DNA of 64,000 nt, from assembly GCF_902705885.1 (NCBI RefSeq), contig NZ_CACSIP010000018.1:1-64000 (forward strand), written 5' to 3'. A program made the translations under genes and the position numbers. Below, piece by piece: positions 8,361 through 17,496 of the stretch (position 1 is its first letter; the number at the start of each line of letters is the position of its first letter). Under the pieces are notes generated by a model. The model saw only the letters and a program-made list of their open reading frames with translations. It had not been told where the DNA came from and searched no databases. This stretch comes from Mycolicibacterium austroafricanum (GTDB lineage: Bacteria; Actinomycetota; Actinomycetes; Mycobacteriales; Mycobacteriaceae).

Positions 8361-9269
8361 GTGCACCCACTACGCAGCCGCATCATCGGTGATTTCGAGC
8401 GTCAGGCCGGCCGGCATGACGACCCCGCGGTCTACGGCGGGCCGCCGGGTGACCCCGGTCTGATCGGGCCGGGAAGCGTGTCGTGGGAGGTGCACGCCGA
8501 TCTCGCGGCCGTGTCCCAGGCGGGCCTGGCCGCGATCGTGCTCGAGGTGTTGCACCCCTCGGTCGTCGCGGGCGTGGAGGATCTCTCCGACTTCCGCAGC
8601 GACCCGTTCCGCCGGGCCCGCGCCACACTCGGCTACGTGCTGGCCACCACCTTCGGAAATACCTCTGCGGCAACCGCTCTCATCGAGCATGTCCGCCATG
8701 TACATTCATTCGTCAACGGCACCCGCCCTGACGGAATCGCCTACCGTGCGCTCGACCCCGAGCTGATCGCGTGGGTGCACACCTGCATTCCATGGATGAT
8801 CATGCGGACCTTCGAGCGCACCAACAGGGTGCTCTCGCCCGAGGAGCGCGACCGGTATCTGCGCGAGCAGGCCACGATCGGCCGGATGGGAGGCGGTGCG
8901 GCGGTGCCGGCCAGCGTTGCCGAGCTCGAGGAATTCGTCGCGCAGGTCCGTCCCAAGCTCGCCGTGACTGCGCAGACCCGCGCCTTCCTCGACTTCCTGG
9001 TCGCCTCGCCGTTCCTGTCCGACCTACCCGGGTCGGTCCAGCGTCCGGCAGGCCGGTTCGCGGTACACGCCGGGATGATCCGAGCACCCCGGTGGGCACG
9101 CGAGCTCATCGGGTACGACCGTCCGGCGGCGCTGACCCGCAGCCTGTACGAGCCGGTGTTGCAGCTGGACGCGCGGCTGCACCGATGGGCGTTCGGAACA
9201 CCCCGGTACGTATCGCTGGCCCGCGCCCGGGTGGCCGGCGCATCGGCGCTCGAGGTTCTGGCGCGGTGA
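8361..9269 (+). CDS. Oxygenase MpaB family protein (DUF2236)
   Basis: A 302-residue protein of the DUF2236/MpaB family, whose characterised members include the latex-cleaving haem dioxygenase Lcp and fungal MpaB. Family-typical stretches are GPGSVSWEVHADLAAV near the start, FGNTSAATALIEHVRHVH in the middle (His residues likely near the metal or haem), and WVHTCIPWMIMRTFERTNR. Start GTG at 8361 follows a strong AAAGGAGG site. The next gene, a TetR, begins inside its stop codon (GTGA overlap), so the pair forms one transcription unit. The substrate is unknown; many mycobacterial paralogues are uncharacterised. Confidence 0.88.
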   Translation: MHPLRSRIIGDFERQAGRHDDPAVYGGPPGDPGLIGPGSVSWEVHADLAAVSQAGLAAIVLEVLHPSVVAGVEDLSDFRSDPFRRARATLGYVLATTFGNTSAATALIEHVRHVHSFVNGTRPDGIAYRALDPELIAWVHTCIPWMIMRTFERTNRVLSPEERDRYLREQATIGRMGGGAAVPASVAELEEFVAQVRPKLAVTAQTRAFLDFLVASPFLSDLPGSVQRPAGRFAVHAGMIRAPRWARELIGYDRPAALTRSLYEPVLQLDARLHRWAFGTPRYVSLARARVAGASALEVLAR

Positions 9270-9898
9270 TTGATTCGCAGCTCGTCGTCGTCGTCGGTGC
9301 TGCCGCCGACCTCTTCGGCGGCCACGGGAACGACGAATCCGCGGACCCGACCTGCCGGCGACTGCTGGATGCGGCGCTCAACGAGGCTGCATCCGTCGGC
9401 CTGAACCGGATCACCGTCGAGGAAGTGGTGCGCAAAGCCGGGGTCTCCCGGATGACCGCCTACCGGCGCTATCCGCGCCGCGACGATCTGGTGGCTGCGC
9501 TGGTCCGCCGGGAAACCCAGCGGTTTCTGGCCGCGGTGGCCGATGCCATCGAGGCCACCGCCGACCCCGACGAGGGGGTGGCCAACGCGTTCATCGCCGC
9601 CGTCGCCTTCGCACGCGCCCACCCGATCCTGCGCCGGGCACCGCACGTCGACCCGGCTCCGCCGGCCGACTCAGCAGAGCTGATCGCGATGGGCTCGGCA
9701 TTCATCGCCAACTACATCCACGGCGAGACCCCCGGCACGCCGGCGCAGTCGGTGCGCTGGGTGGCCGATGTCTTCGCCCGGCTGTTCTTCACCTACCTGT
9801 CGATGCCGCCGTCCGACCCGGACTTCGGTGACGACGACGAACTGCGCCGCTTCGCCCATACGGTGCTGACGCCGATGATCCGCAACGCGCTGGCGTAG
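9266..9898 (+). CDS. TetR/AcrR family transcriptional regulator
   Basis: A 210-residue regulator. The helix-turn-helix domain covers about residues 20-70, with a clear recognition-helix region VVRKAGVSRMTAYRRYPRRDDL; the C-terminal helical domain runs to the end. The start is the GTG overlapping the stop of the upstream DUF2236 gene, which implies translational coupling. Being in the operon it probably controls, it is a candidate binder of the TGGTA-type repeats at 8183-8202 and 8289-8327. The effector is unknown. Confidence 0.88.
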   Translation: MIDSQLVVVVGAAADLFGGHGNDESADPTCRRLLDAALNEAASVGLNRITVEEVVRKAGVSRMTAYRRYPRRDDLVAALVRRETQRFLAAVADAIEATADPDEGVANAFIAAVAFARAHPILRRAPHVDPAPPADSAELIAMGSAFIANYIHGETPGTPAQSVRWVADVFARLFFTYLSMPPSDPDFGDDDELRRFAHTVLTPMIRNALA

Positions 9899-9901
9899 CG
9901 C

Positions 9902-11089
9902 TCACCGCCGTCGGGTTCCGAGCACGCCGGCGAGCGCCACAAGTGCGACACCGGCGACCGGGACGATCAGAAGTCCGATCCGCAGGCTGGTCGCATCGGC
10001 GATGACGCCGACGATCAGGGGAGCACCGAGGAATCCGACACGCATCAGCCAGGTCAACACGGTCAGCCCGGTTCCGGCGCGAAGACCGGGCAACTCGTCG
10101 GCGGCGCGCATCGCGGCGGGCACCACCGTGGCGACCCCCAGCCCTGCGGCGGCGAAACCCGCGATGGTGCCCGGCACCGTTGGAAAGGCCAGGGCGGTCC
10201 CCATTCCCGCTGCCGTGATCAGCCCACCTGCCCGCGCCACCGCACGGTCGCCGAACCGGTCGACCAGACCGTCACCGATCAACCGGCCGACGAACATGAA
10301 CCCGACCAGCGCGACGTACCCCATCGCCGCCACCGGACCCGGCGCAGCCAGGCTGTCGCGCAGATACAAGGTGGCCCAGGAGCTCCCGGAGTCCTCGACA
10401 GTGGCGCCGACGATCGCGATACCCACCAGCGCCGACAGCGACAGGTACACCGTTGCGCCCGGCGGGCGCCGACCCTGACGGTGCTGCGACGGGTGGTCGT
10501 CGTGATCGGGGCCGCGCAGCAGATGTCGATAGGCGACGGCCACCACCGCGCAGAAGATCACCCCGGCGACCCCCAGATGCGTCGCCCGCGGGATGTGCAG
10601 CGCGATCGCCCCGGCTCCCATCAGACCGCCGGTGATCGCACCGACAGCCCAGACCGCATGCAGCGAGTTGATGATGGACCGTCCGTAGTTGCGTTGCAGC
10701 CGAAGGCCGTTGACGTTCTGGGCGACGTCGGTGACCGCATCGCACGCGCCCGCGACGAACAGGGCTGCAGCGAAGAGCAGCGGTGAGGTCGACAGCGCGG
10801 CCGCCGTGAGGAACACCGCAAGGGCCACCGTGGTGACCACGGCCACACGCGCTGAGGTGAAACGCCGGATCAACGCCGCCGCGGTCAGCCCGGCAAGCAG
10901 CGCCCCGGCGGAGAAGCCGGCCACCGCCCCGCCGTAGACGGCATTGGACATCCCCAGATCCGCCTTGATCTCCGGGAATCTGGGCAGCAGATTGGCGAAC
11001 AGCGCGCCGTTGGTCAGGAACAACGCTGCCACGGCGAGCCGAGCCCGCCTGTTGCGTGCCTCGCCGCCCCCGAGCGGTTCGGCCGCCAT
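9902..11089 (-). CDS. MFS transporter
   Basis: About 395 residues with roughly twelve hydrophobic segments and no soluble domain. The short loop between helices 2 and 3 (AALIRRFTSARVA) and the late GRLIGDGLVDRFGDRAV stretch, a GxxxDRxG-like motif, are typical of the major facilitator superfamily. The ATG at 11089 (MAAEPLGG) is preferred over upstream in-frame codons, which would add a hydrophilic Arg-rich tail. It ends 3 bp after the convergent TetR gene and is divergent from malQ. It resembles uncharacterised sugar or drug exporters; the cargo cannot be assigned. Confidence 0.85.
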   Translation of the reverse strand: MAAEPLGGGEARNRRARLAVAALFLTNGALFANLLPRFPEIKADLGMSNAVYGGAVAGFSAGALLAGLTAAALIRRFTSARVAVVTTVALAVFLTAAALSTSPLLFAAALFVAGACDAVTDVAQNVNGLRLQRNYGRSIINSLHAVWAVGAITGGLMGAGAIALHIPRATHLGVAGVIFCAVVAVAYRHLLRGPDHDDHPSQHRQGRRPPGATVYLSLSALVGIAIVGATVEDSGSSWATLYLRDSLAAPGPVAAMGYVALVGFMFVGRLIGDGLVDRFGDRAVARAGGLITAAGMGTALAFPTVPGTIAGFAAAGLGVATVVPAAMRAADELPGLRAGTGLTVLTWLMRVGFLGAPLIVGVIADATSLRIGLLIVPVAGVALVALAGVLGTRRR

Positions 11090-11195
11090 GATCCGGGACC
11101 CTACCCAAAGCGCCGGGCGGAGCGCGGCGCGCGGAGAGGACCGGCAGTGGGGCTTGGGTCTCCGTGAAGCCGGATGACGGGGCAAGATTGGCGGC

Positions 11196-13349
11196 ATGCC
11201 TGCTGCCGCCGAGGACGTCGATCTGCCCGACTCGCTGATCGAGCTGTCCGGTCGTTACGGCGTCGCGACCGGTTACACCGACTGGACCGGCCGGCCCGTC
11301 ACCGTCGCGCCGGCCACCTTGACCGCCGTCCTCGACGCACTCGGCGTGCCCGCAGCAACCGAGGAGGACCGGACCGCGGCGCTCACAGCGCACGACCGGG
11401 CCCACTGGGCGCGCTCACTGCCACCGGTGATCGTCGGACGCAGCCGCGTCGCCACGACGTTCTGGGTTCACGTCACGCACGGTGACCCGGCCAGGTTGTG
11501 GCTGCGACTGGAGGACGGCAGCGTGCGCACCGGTCTGCGCCAGCTCGAGAACAACACAGCCCCATTCGATCTCGACGGGCGACTGATCGGGGAGGCAAGC
11601 TTCGAACTGCCCGCGGACCTGCCGGTGGGTTACCACCGGCTGTACCTGCAGGTCGGCTCGTCCGACGTCAGCACCACCGTCATCGTGGCGCCGGCATCGC
11701 TGGAAGCGCCCCGACTCGGGTCGGGTCGCGCCTGGGGCCTGGCCACCCAGCTCTACAGCGTGCGTTCCCGGAACTCCTGGGGGGTCGGGGATCTGACCGA
11801 TCTCACCGATCTGGCTGTGTGGTCGGCTGCCCGCCACGGTGCGGGTTTCGTGCTGGTCAACCCGCTGCATGCCGCCGCGCCCGCGGCACCGATGGAACCT
11901 TCGCCGTACCTGCCGACCTCCCGGCGATTCGTCAACCCGATGTACCTGCGTGTCGCCGCCGTAGCGGAGTTCGCCTTCGTCCGGCATCGCGGCCGGATCC
12001 GCAAGGCGCAGGCCGCGGTGCAGATGCGGGCCGATCGCTCCGAGCAGATCGACCGGGACCGCGCCTGGAAGACCAAGCGCGAGGCGCTGGAGATCATCTA
12101 CCAGGTCGAGCTTTCGGCCGGCCGCGAGATCGCCTACCAGGCGTTCCTGGATCGCGAGGGCCGTAGCCTCGACGACTTCGCCACCTGGTGTGCGCTGGCC
12201 GAACGTGACGGCAACGACTGGCACCGATGGCCGGAGGCACTGCGGCACCCGCGCTCCGAAGAGGTCGCCGCATTCGTCGAGGAGAACCCGGCGGCAGTGG
12301 ACTTCCACCGCTGGCTGCAATGGCTGGTCGACGATCAGCTCGGGGCGGCGCAGTCCGCCGCCGTGCAGGCGGGCATGGAGCTGGGCCTCATGGGTGACCT
12401 GGCGGTCGGCGTGGATCCCGACGGCGCCGACGCCTGGGCGTTGCAGGACGTATTGGCCCTCGGTGTCACCGCCGGCGCACCGCCGGACGAGTTCAACCAG
12501 CTCGGACAGGACTGGTCGCAGCCGCCGTGGCGTCCCGACCGGCTCGCCGAGGCGGCGTACGAACCGTTCCGGGCCCTGGTCGCGGCGATCCTGAGGCATA
12601 CGGGCGGGGTGCGCATCGACCACATCATCGGGTTGTTCCGGTTGTGGTGGATACCCCGGGGTGTGCTGCCGACCGAGGGCACCTATGTGCGTTACGACCA
12701 CGAGGCGATGATCGGCATCGTGGCGTTGGAGGCACAGCGGGCCGGCGCGGTTGTCGTCGGTGAGGATCTGGGCACCGTGGAGCCGTGGGTCCGCGACTAC
12801 CTCCACGACCGCGGTCTGTTCGGTACGTCGATCCTGTGGTTCGAGATGGACCGTGACGGCAGCGGCGGCCCGCTGCCTGCGGAGCGGTGGCGGGAGAACT
12901 GCTTGTCGGCCGTGACGACGCACGATCTGCCGCCCACCCGGGGGTACCTCGCCGGCGAGCACGTCCGGTTGCGCGACGAACTCGGGCTGCTGACCAGACC
13001 CGCCGACGAGGAGCTCGCCGGGGACAGAGCGCAGCAGCAGGCCTGGATGTCCGAGTTGCGCAGGGTCGGGCTGCTCGACGAGGGCGACACTGACGTGGAT
13101 GCCGTGGTGTTGGCCCTGCACCGCTATCTCGGCCGTACCCCGTCCCGGCTGCTGGCGCTGTCGTTGGCCGATGCCGTCGGCGAGGTGCGCACCCAGAACC
13201 AGCCGGGGACCACCGACGAGTATCCGAACTGGCGGATCCCGCTCGGCGGCTCGGACGGACAGCAGGTTCTTCTCGAATCGATCTTCACCGATCCACGTGC
13301 AGCTGCGCTGTGCGAGGCGATGCGGGCCGCGGTCAAGCCGCCGGCGTGA
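11196..13349 (+). CDS. malQ: 4-alpha-glucanotransferase (GH77 amylomaltase)
   Basis: A 717-residue enzyme that transfers maltodextrin segments between alpha-1,4-glucans in glycogen and maltodextrin turnover. The N-terminal roughly 150 residues form the extra beta-sandwich region of actinobacterial MalQ. The GH77 barrel follows from about residue 160 with NPLHAAAPAAPMEPSPY. The catalytic residues are visible: nucleophile Asp475 in GGVRIDHIIGL, acid/base Glu523 in VVVGEDLGTV, and Asp577 in TTHDLPPTRGYLAG. The length matches mycobacterial MalQ. It starts 107 bp from the divergent MFS gene. Confidence 0.95.
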   Translation: MPAAAEDVDLPDSLIELSGRYGVATGYTDWTGRPVTVAPATLTAVLDALGVPAATEEDRTAALTAHDRAHWARSLPPVIVGRSRVATTFWVHVTHGDPARLWLRLEDGSVRTGLRQLENNTAPFDLDGRLIGEASFELPADLPVGYHRLYLQVGSSDVSTTVIVAPASLEAPRLGSGRAWGLATQLYSVRSRNSWGVGDLTDLTDLAVWSAARHGAGFVLVNPLHAAAPAAPMEPSPYLPTSRRFVNPMYLRVAAVAEFAFVRHRGRIRKAQAAVQMRADRSEQIDRDRAWKTKREALEIIYQVELSAGREIAYQAFLDREGRSLDDFATWCALAERDGNDWHRWPEALRHPRSEEVAAFVEENPAAVDFHRWLQWLVDDQLGAAQSAAVQAGMELGLMGDLAVGVDPDGADAWALQDVLALGVTAGAPPDEFNQLGQDWSQPPWRPDRLAEAAYEPFRALVAAILRHTGGVRIDHIIGLFRLWWIPRGVLPTEGTYVRYDHEAMIGIVALEAQRAGAVVVGEDLGTVEPWVRDYLHDRGLFGTSILWFEMDRDGSGGPLPAERWRENCLSAVTTHDLPPTRGYLAGEHVRLRDELGLLTRPADEELAGDRAQQQAWMSELRRVGLLDEGDTDVDAVVLALHRYLGRTPSRLLALSLADAVGEVRTQNQPGTTDEYPNWRIPLGGSDGQQVLLESIFTDPRAAALCEAMRAAVKPPA

Positions 13350-13449
13350 GCGCCGCGCATGTAACACCTGGGACCTCTGCAGCGGTTTCACATTCGGCAC
13401 TGCTGCGATATGTTCGCACCGCACCAACCGAGGCGAGGAGATTGTTGTC

Positions 13450-13929
13450 GTGAGAAAGCTCGTCGTGAAAAACGTCGCTGTGCTCAGCGGTGGACTGGTC
13501 GCCGCCGGAACGGCCGCGCTGATCGGTGCCGGCGTGGCGATCTCCCAGCCTGCGCAGCCATCGCCGTACAACGTGACCGGCGAACAGTACGGCCGAGCAC
13601 TGGCAATCCTCAAGAGCCAGGGCATCAAGGCCTATTTCGGCGGATCGAACGGCAGCGCTCTTCCACAGTTCTCCTGCCTGGTCGACTCGCAGAAGATGAC
13701 GAGCGGCGGCCGGATGCTGCTGAACCTGGACTGCACGCAGGCCGCTGCCGACGAGATCAAGGCGATGGGCCCCACCGGTGGTCCCACAGTCGGCGCCAAC
13801 GGCGTCACGACGATCACCCCGACGCCGATGGTGCCGATCGCCGGCGCTCCTGGAGCAGGGGGACCCGTGGCAGGCGCGCCCCCGCAGATCCAGGGCGGCC
13901 CGGCGATCCCGGGCCAACCTCCCGCCTGA
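13450..13929 (+). CDS. Exported mycobacterial protein of unknown function
   Basis: A 159-residue protein, GTG start after a GAGGAG site. The N-terminus (VRKLVVKN then a hydrophobic run AVLSGGLVAAGTAALIGAGVA) is a signal peptide or anchor. The mature domain (about 35-100) holds two cysteines, in FSCLVDS and LDCTQAA, that probably form a disulfide. The C-terminal 50 residues are low-complexity Pro/Gly/Ala. The family was not recognised with certainty. It lies 100 bp after malQ and 100 bp before the ferritin-like hydrolase gene, so it may be transcribed alone. Confidence 0.75.
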   Translation: MRKLVVKNVAVLSGGLVAAGTAALIGAGVAISQPAQPSPYNVTGEQYGRALAILKSQGIKAYFGGSNGSALPQFSCLVDSQKMTSGGRMLLNLDCTQAAADEIKAMGPTGGPTVGANGVTTITPTPMVPIAGAPGAGGPVAGAPPQIQGGPAIPGQPPA

Positions 13930-14029
13930 TCCCGCGTCACCGGACAGCTATCCGGGACCCGCGTTCCCACCAACCGGGCCCCCACGTCGTAAACTCACGG
14001 AAAGAGTGACGACGAACAGGAGTCCGCAG

Positions 14030-14929
14030 ATGCTGCGACCGCGGCGATTCGACGACGAGATCGATCCTGGTCCGGTGCAGATCCAGGCGCGCAAGGTGGA
14101 CTTCGACGTCGCGGACAGCCCGCTGCACTGGATCCCGGGTCATCCGGTCGCCTCCCATGTCGTCAGCGTGCTCAACCTGGTCCTGCCGGCCGGGGAGCGC
14201 TGGTTCGTCGAAACCTTCAACGAAGCGTTGCCCCTGGTCAAGGATCCCAAGCTGGCCGACGACATCCGCGGGTTCATCGGCCAGGAGGCCACCCACGCCG
14301 ACGTGCACGAGAAGATCCTGAACACCTTCATGATCGAGCACGGGGTGGATCCGGCACCGATCCTCGACCAGGTCGAGCACGTCTTCACCGAGGTCCTCGC
14401 CCCGTTGGACACCACCGACCCGCGGCGGCGGCTGAATCACCTCTGTGAGCGGCTGTGGCTGATCGCAGCCATCGAGCACTACACCGCGGTGATGGGCGAC
14501 TTCGCCCTCAACTGCGCCTGGGACGACCACCACGCCGACCCGGCGCTGGTCGACCTGTTCCGCTGGCACGGTAGCGAGGAGGTCGAACACCGAAGCGTGG
14601 CCCACGACGTCGCGATGTACTTCCACGACAGCTACCTCAGCCGGGTGCGGGCGATGACCACTGCCGCAGTGATGCTGTTCGTGTTCTTCCAGCGCGCCGC
14701 CTGGTATCTGGTGAAGACCGATCCCGCTACGACCACCAGCTGGTGGAGGTTCCAGCGGCTGCGGATGCGCGATTCGAAACTGGGGCTGCTGCCCCGCTAC
14801 CGCGCGCTGTTCGGATCGAACACCCTGGCGTACTTCCGGCCCGGCTATTCGCCGGAGGAACTCGGCTCCACCGCGCAGGCCGTCGCCTACCTCGCGACCT
14901 CCCCTGCGGCCCGCGCGGCACACATGTGA
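14030..14929 (+). CDS. 'Metal-dependent hydrolase' family protein (PF10118), ferritin-like
   Basis: A 299-residue protein of the family annotated as predicted metal-dependent hydrolase. The start ATG follows AGGAG. The residues likely to bind metal are Glu61, Glu86xxHis89 (QEATHADVH), Glu149 (AAIEHY), and Glu184xxHis187 with His192 (SEEVEHRSVAHDV). That spacing is like four-helix-bundle di-iron carboxylate enzymes. A hydrophobic segment at 213-228 may anchor it to the membrane. The stop codon overlaps the ATG of a 2Fe-2S reductase (TGATG), suggesting the two act together as an electron-fed oxygenase or desaturase rather than a hydrolase. That role is inferred. Confidence 0.85.
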   Translation: MLRPRRFDDEIDPGPVQIQARKVDFDVADSPLHWIPGHPVASHVVSVLNLVLPAGERWFVETFNEALPLVKDPKLADDIRGFIGQEATHADVHEKILNTFMIEHGVDPAPILDQVEHVFTEVLAPLDTTDPRRRLNHLCERLWLIAAIEHYTAVMGDFALNCAWDDHHADPALVDLFRWHGSEEVEHRSVAHDVAMYFHDSYLSRVRAMTTAAVMLFVFFQRAAWYLVKTDPATTTSWWRFQRLRMRDSKLGLLPRYRALFGSNTLAYFRPGYSPEELGSTAQAVAYLATSPAARAAHM

Positions 14930-16047
14930 TGCCGGTGTTCGAACGTTACCGGCGGGCTTACCTGAAGACGCCGCCGAGCGCGTCGGGCCGCACCCGTCAC
15001 GACCCGACGCTGGGTTTCGCGGGCGCCGCGCTGTCGGGGATCTTGGCCACCACTGCGGCGATGCGGCGGATCCGGCCTCCCGGCGGCGGCGTCGACACCA
15101 TCGCACTGAACGTGGCGCGCAGGCGTGTCGTGGCCCGTGACCAGGATGTGGTCGAGCTGACGCTCACCGCCGCGCACGGCGGGACACTCCCCCGCTGGTA
15201 TCCCGGCGCACACCTCGATGTCCACCTGCCCAGCGGTCTGGTCCGGCAGTACTCGCTGTGCGGCGACCCGTCGACGGACGACCACTATCGCATCGCGGTG
15301 CGACGCATTCCCGACGGTGGTGGTGGGTCCGCGGAGGTGCACGACGCGCTTCCCGAGGGTTCGACTGTGCACACTCACGGCCCGCGCAACGCCTTTCCAC
15401 TCACCGTGCCCGGCCGCGGCTCCCCGGCGTCACGGTTCCGGTTCATTGCCGGCGGCATCGGCATCACGCCGATCCTCCCGATGCTGGACCTGGCACGCCG
15501 GCTGCAGGTCGACTGGTCGATGGTCTACACCGGCCGCAGCCGCGACAGTCTTCCGTTCATCGACGAGGTCGCCGCACACGGGGATGCCATCGCGATCCGC
15601 ACTGACGACAACCACGGGCTGCCTACCGCGGCAGAGCTGCTCGGCGACTGCCCGGAGGGCACCGCGGTGTACGCGTGCGGACCCGCTCCGATGCTGACGG
15701 CGATCCGGACCGCGCTGGTGGGCCGGGACGACGTCGAGCTGCACTTCGAACGGTTCGCCTCCGCACCGGTGGTCGACGGCCGGCCATTCCGGGTCACGCT
15801 GGCCGGCACCGGTGAGACCGTCGGCGTAGCCGCGAGCGAGACATTGCTTGCGGCATTGCGGCGGGCCGGGGTGAACCCCCCGTACTCGTGCCAACAGGGG
15901 TTCTGCGGCACCTGTCGCACCCGGGTCCTCGCCGGCGAGCCCGATCACCGCGACACGCTGCTGACGGCGCCGGAACGCGCCGCGGGCCTGATGCTGACGT
16001 GCGTGTCCCGGGCAGCCGGCGACAGCTCGCTGACCCTGGACCTGTAG
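14929..16047 (+). CDS. Ferredoxin reductase-type oxidoreductase with C-terminal 2Fe-2S domain
   Basis: A 372-residue three-domain electron-transfer protein. After an unusual N-terminal extension of about 55 residues, the FAD/FMN-binding barrel spans about 60-160 (RQYSLCGDP flavin motif). The NAD(P)H domain spans about 165-275 (FIAGGIGITPILPML and VYACGPAPML). A plant-type 2Fe-2S domain forms the C-terminus with ligands Cys321, Cys326, Cys329 and Cys358. This is the PDR/VanB-type layout that feeds electrons to an oxygenase. It starts inside the stop codon of the ferritin-like gene, its most likely partner. Confidence 0.9.
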   Translation: MPVFERYRRAYLKTPPSASGRTRHDPTLGFAGAALSGILATTAAMRRIRPPGGGVDTIALNVARRRVVARDQDVVELTLTAAHGGTLPRWYPGAHLDVHLPSGLVRQYSLCGDPSTDDHYRIAVRRIPDGGGGSAEVHDALPEGSTVHTHGPRNAFPLTVPGRGSPASRFRFIAGGIGITPILPMLDLARRLQVDWSMVYTGRSRDSLPFIDEVAAHGDAIAIRTDDNHGLPTAAELLGDCPEGTAVYACGPAPMLTAIRTALVGRDDVELHFERFASAPVVDGRPFRVTLAGTGETVGVAASETLLAALRRAGVNPPYSCQQGFCGTCRTRVLAGEPDHRDTLLTAPERAAGLMLTCVSRAAGDSSLTLDL

Positions 16048-16063
16048 CAAGGATGCCGGTCGC

Positions 16064-16939
16064 ATGAAATTCGCCGTGTTCGCACCGCTGGCAGCGGGGC
16101 TCACCGACGATCCCGAGTGGATGACGCTGTTCGCTCAGCATCTGGAAGCATGCGGCTTCGAGTCGATCGTCGTGGCCGAACACACCGTGATGATCTCCCG
16201 GTACACCAGCGTCTATCCGTACGATCCCTCCGGACGGGTCGACATCGATCCAGGGTGCCCGGTTCCCGATCCTCTCGATCTGCTCGCGTTTCTGGCCGGC
16301 CGCACCGAGCGGCTCGGGCTGGCCACGGGCGTGCTGGTGCTGCCGAACCACCACCCGGTGGTGCTGGCCAAGCGGGCCGCGACGGTGGATGCGCTCTCCG
16401 GTGGGCGGCTGCGGCTCTGTGTCGGCGTCGGGTGGCTCAAGGAGGAGGTCGAGGCGTGCGGCGCCGAGTTCGCCAGCCGGGGCCGCCGCAGCGACGAGCA
16501 ACTGCAGGTGATGCGGATGTTGTGGGACGGGCCCACCGACGGGGTCAGCCATCGCGGCGAGTTCTTCGCATTCCGGGACGCGGTGTGCCGGCCGAGGCCC
16601 CGTGCGCACCTCCCGGTTCACATCGGCGGGCACAGCCGCGCCGCTGCGCTGCGCGCGGGCCGCTACGGCGACGGGTTCCAGCCGCTGGGTGTGGGTCCGC
16701 AGCGCTTGGCGGAACTGGTTGCCGTCATGCGTGACGAGGCCACCCGGGTCGGCCGCGACGGCGCAGCGCTGGAAGTGTCTGTGGGACACCAGGTGAGCAA
16801 GATCGATGCCGACCGGGCGGCCAGGCTCGGCGCCAGCGGTGCCGACCGGGTGGTACTGGCCATGCCGCCGGTGACGGATGTCGACGAGGCCCGCGACCTG
16901 CTCTCCGGGTGTGCCGGGCGACTGGGTCTGACGCCGTGA
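16064..16939 (+). CDS. LLM-class F420-dependent oxidoreductase
   Basis: A 291-residue luciferase-like TIM-barrel protein. It has LTDDPEWMTLFAQHLEACG near the start, LGLATGVLVLPNHHPVVLAK on the strand that contacts the cofactor, and LRLCVGVGWLKEE, a signature of the mycobacterial F420-dependent TIGR03619-type group. It lies 16 bp after the reductase gene and its stop overlaps the GTG of the following NTF2-fold gene, so 14030-17496 is probably one operon. The substrate is unknown. Confidence 0.9.
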   Translation: MKFAVFAPLAAGLTDDPEWMTLFAQHLEACGFESIVVAEHTVMISRYTSVYPYDPSGRVDIDPGCPVPDPLDLLAFLAGRTERLGLATGVLVLPNHHPVVLAKRAATVDALSGGRLRLCVGVGWLKEEVEACGAEFASRGRRSDEQLQVMRMLWDGPTDGVSHRGEFFAFRDAVCRPRPRAHLPVHIGGHSRAAALRAGRYGDGFQPLGVGPQRLAELVAVMRDEATRVGRDGAALEVSVGHQVSKIDADRAARLGASGADRVVLAMPPVTDVDEARDLLSGCAGRLGLTP

Positions 16940-17496
16940 GCCTGGCGGTCGCCGACCGGATCGCGCTGAGCGACCTGGTCCATCTCTACGCGTCCGCGGT
17001 GGACGACCGCAGATTCGCAGACGTCGTCGAACTGTTCACCGAGACAGCGGAATTACGACTCCCCGATCCCCCGGGTTCCCTGGAACCGGTGCGTCTGCAC
17101 CACGGGCGTGACGGAGTGCGCACAGCGATGTCGGCGCTGGCGCAGGTGAGCCGGACCGAGCACGCGATCGTCGGTGAGGTGTATGCCCGCGGCGATCACG
17201 CCGACCACGGACTGGGCCGGATCACCTGCATCGCCCACCACTGGACGGTCACGGGGCGGTCGGCGACCGATGTGGTGTGGCATCTGCGCTACGACGACGA
17301 GTACGTGCGGACAGCCCGGGGCTGGCGAATCCACGGTCGGGCCTTGACGATCAACGCGATCGAGACACCTGCGGTCCGTCGTGTCCGAGCGCGTCCTGGA
17401 GTTGATCGAGCAGCGGGCGCTGCCCCTTCAGCAGCTTCGCCCGGGCCACCGGCACAGCGAGCCACGCCACCCGGTCGATCTCCGGGTACTCCCTGA
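16936..17496 (+). CDS. NTF2-fold / SnoaL-like protein with an antisense-encoded C-terminal tail
   Basis: A 186-residue protein; the GTG start overlaps the stop of the LLM gene (GTGA). Residues 1-137 form a normal SnoaL-like fold: an N-terminal helix (LSDLVHLYASAVDDRRF), then strands ending RTARGWRIHGRALTINAIE. Typical members stop there. The remaining roughly 48 residues are Arg/Pro/Ala-rich and are read through the 3' end of the convergent Nudix gene (146-bp overlap), so they are probably unstructured. The fold serves isomerases, dehydratases and hydroxylases; no reaction can be assigned. Confidence 0.8.
   Translation: MSLAVADRIALSDLVHLYASAVDDRRFADVVELFTETAELRLPDPPGSLEPVRLHHGRDGVRTAMSALAQVSRTEHAIVGEVYARGDHADHGLGRITCIAHHWTVTGRSATDVVWHLRYDDEYVRTARGWRIHGRALTINAIETPAVRRVRARPGVDRAAGAAPSAASPGPPAQRATPPGRSPGTP

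Noticed and set aside
11415..13628. A 737-codon open frame on the minus strand opposite malQ
   Set aside because: It is antisense to a clear GH77 gene with all catalytic residues; its composition (Arg/His/Gln-rich) is a by-product of high-GC codon use.
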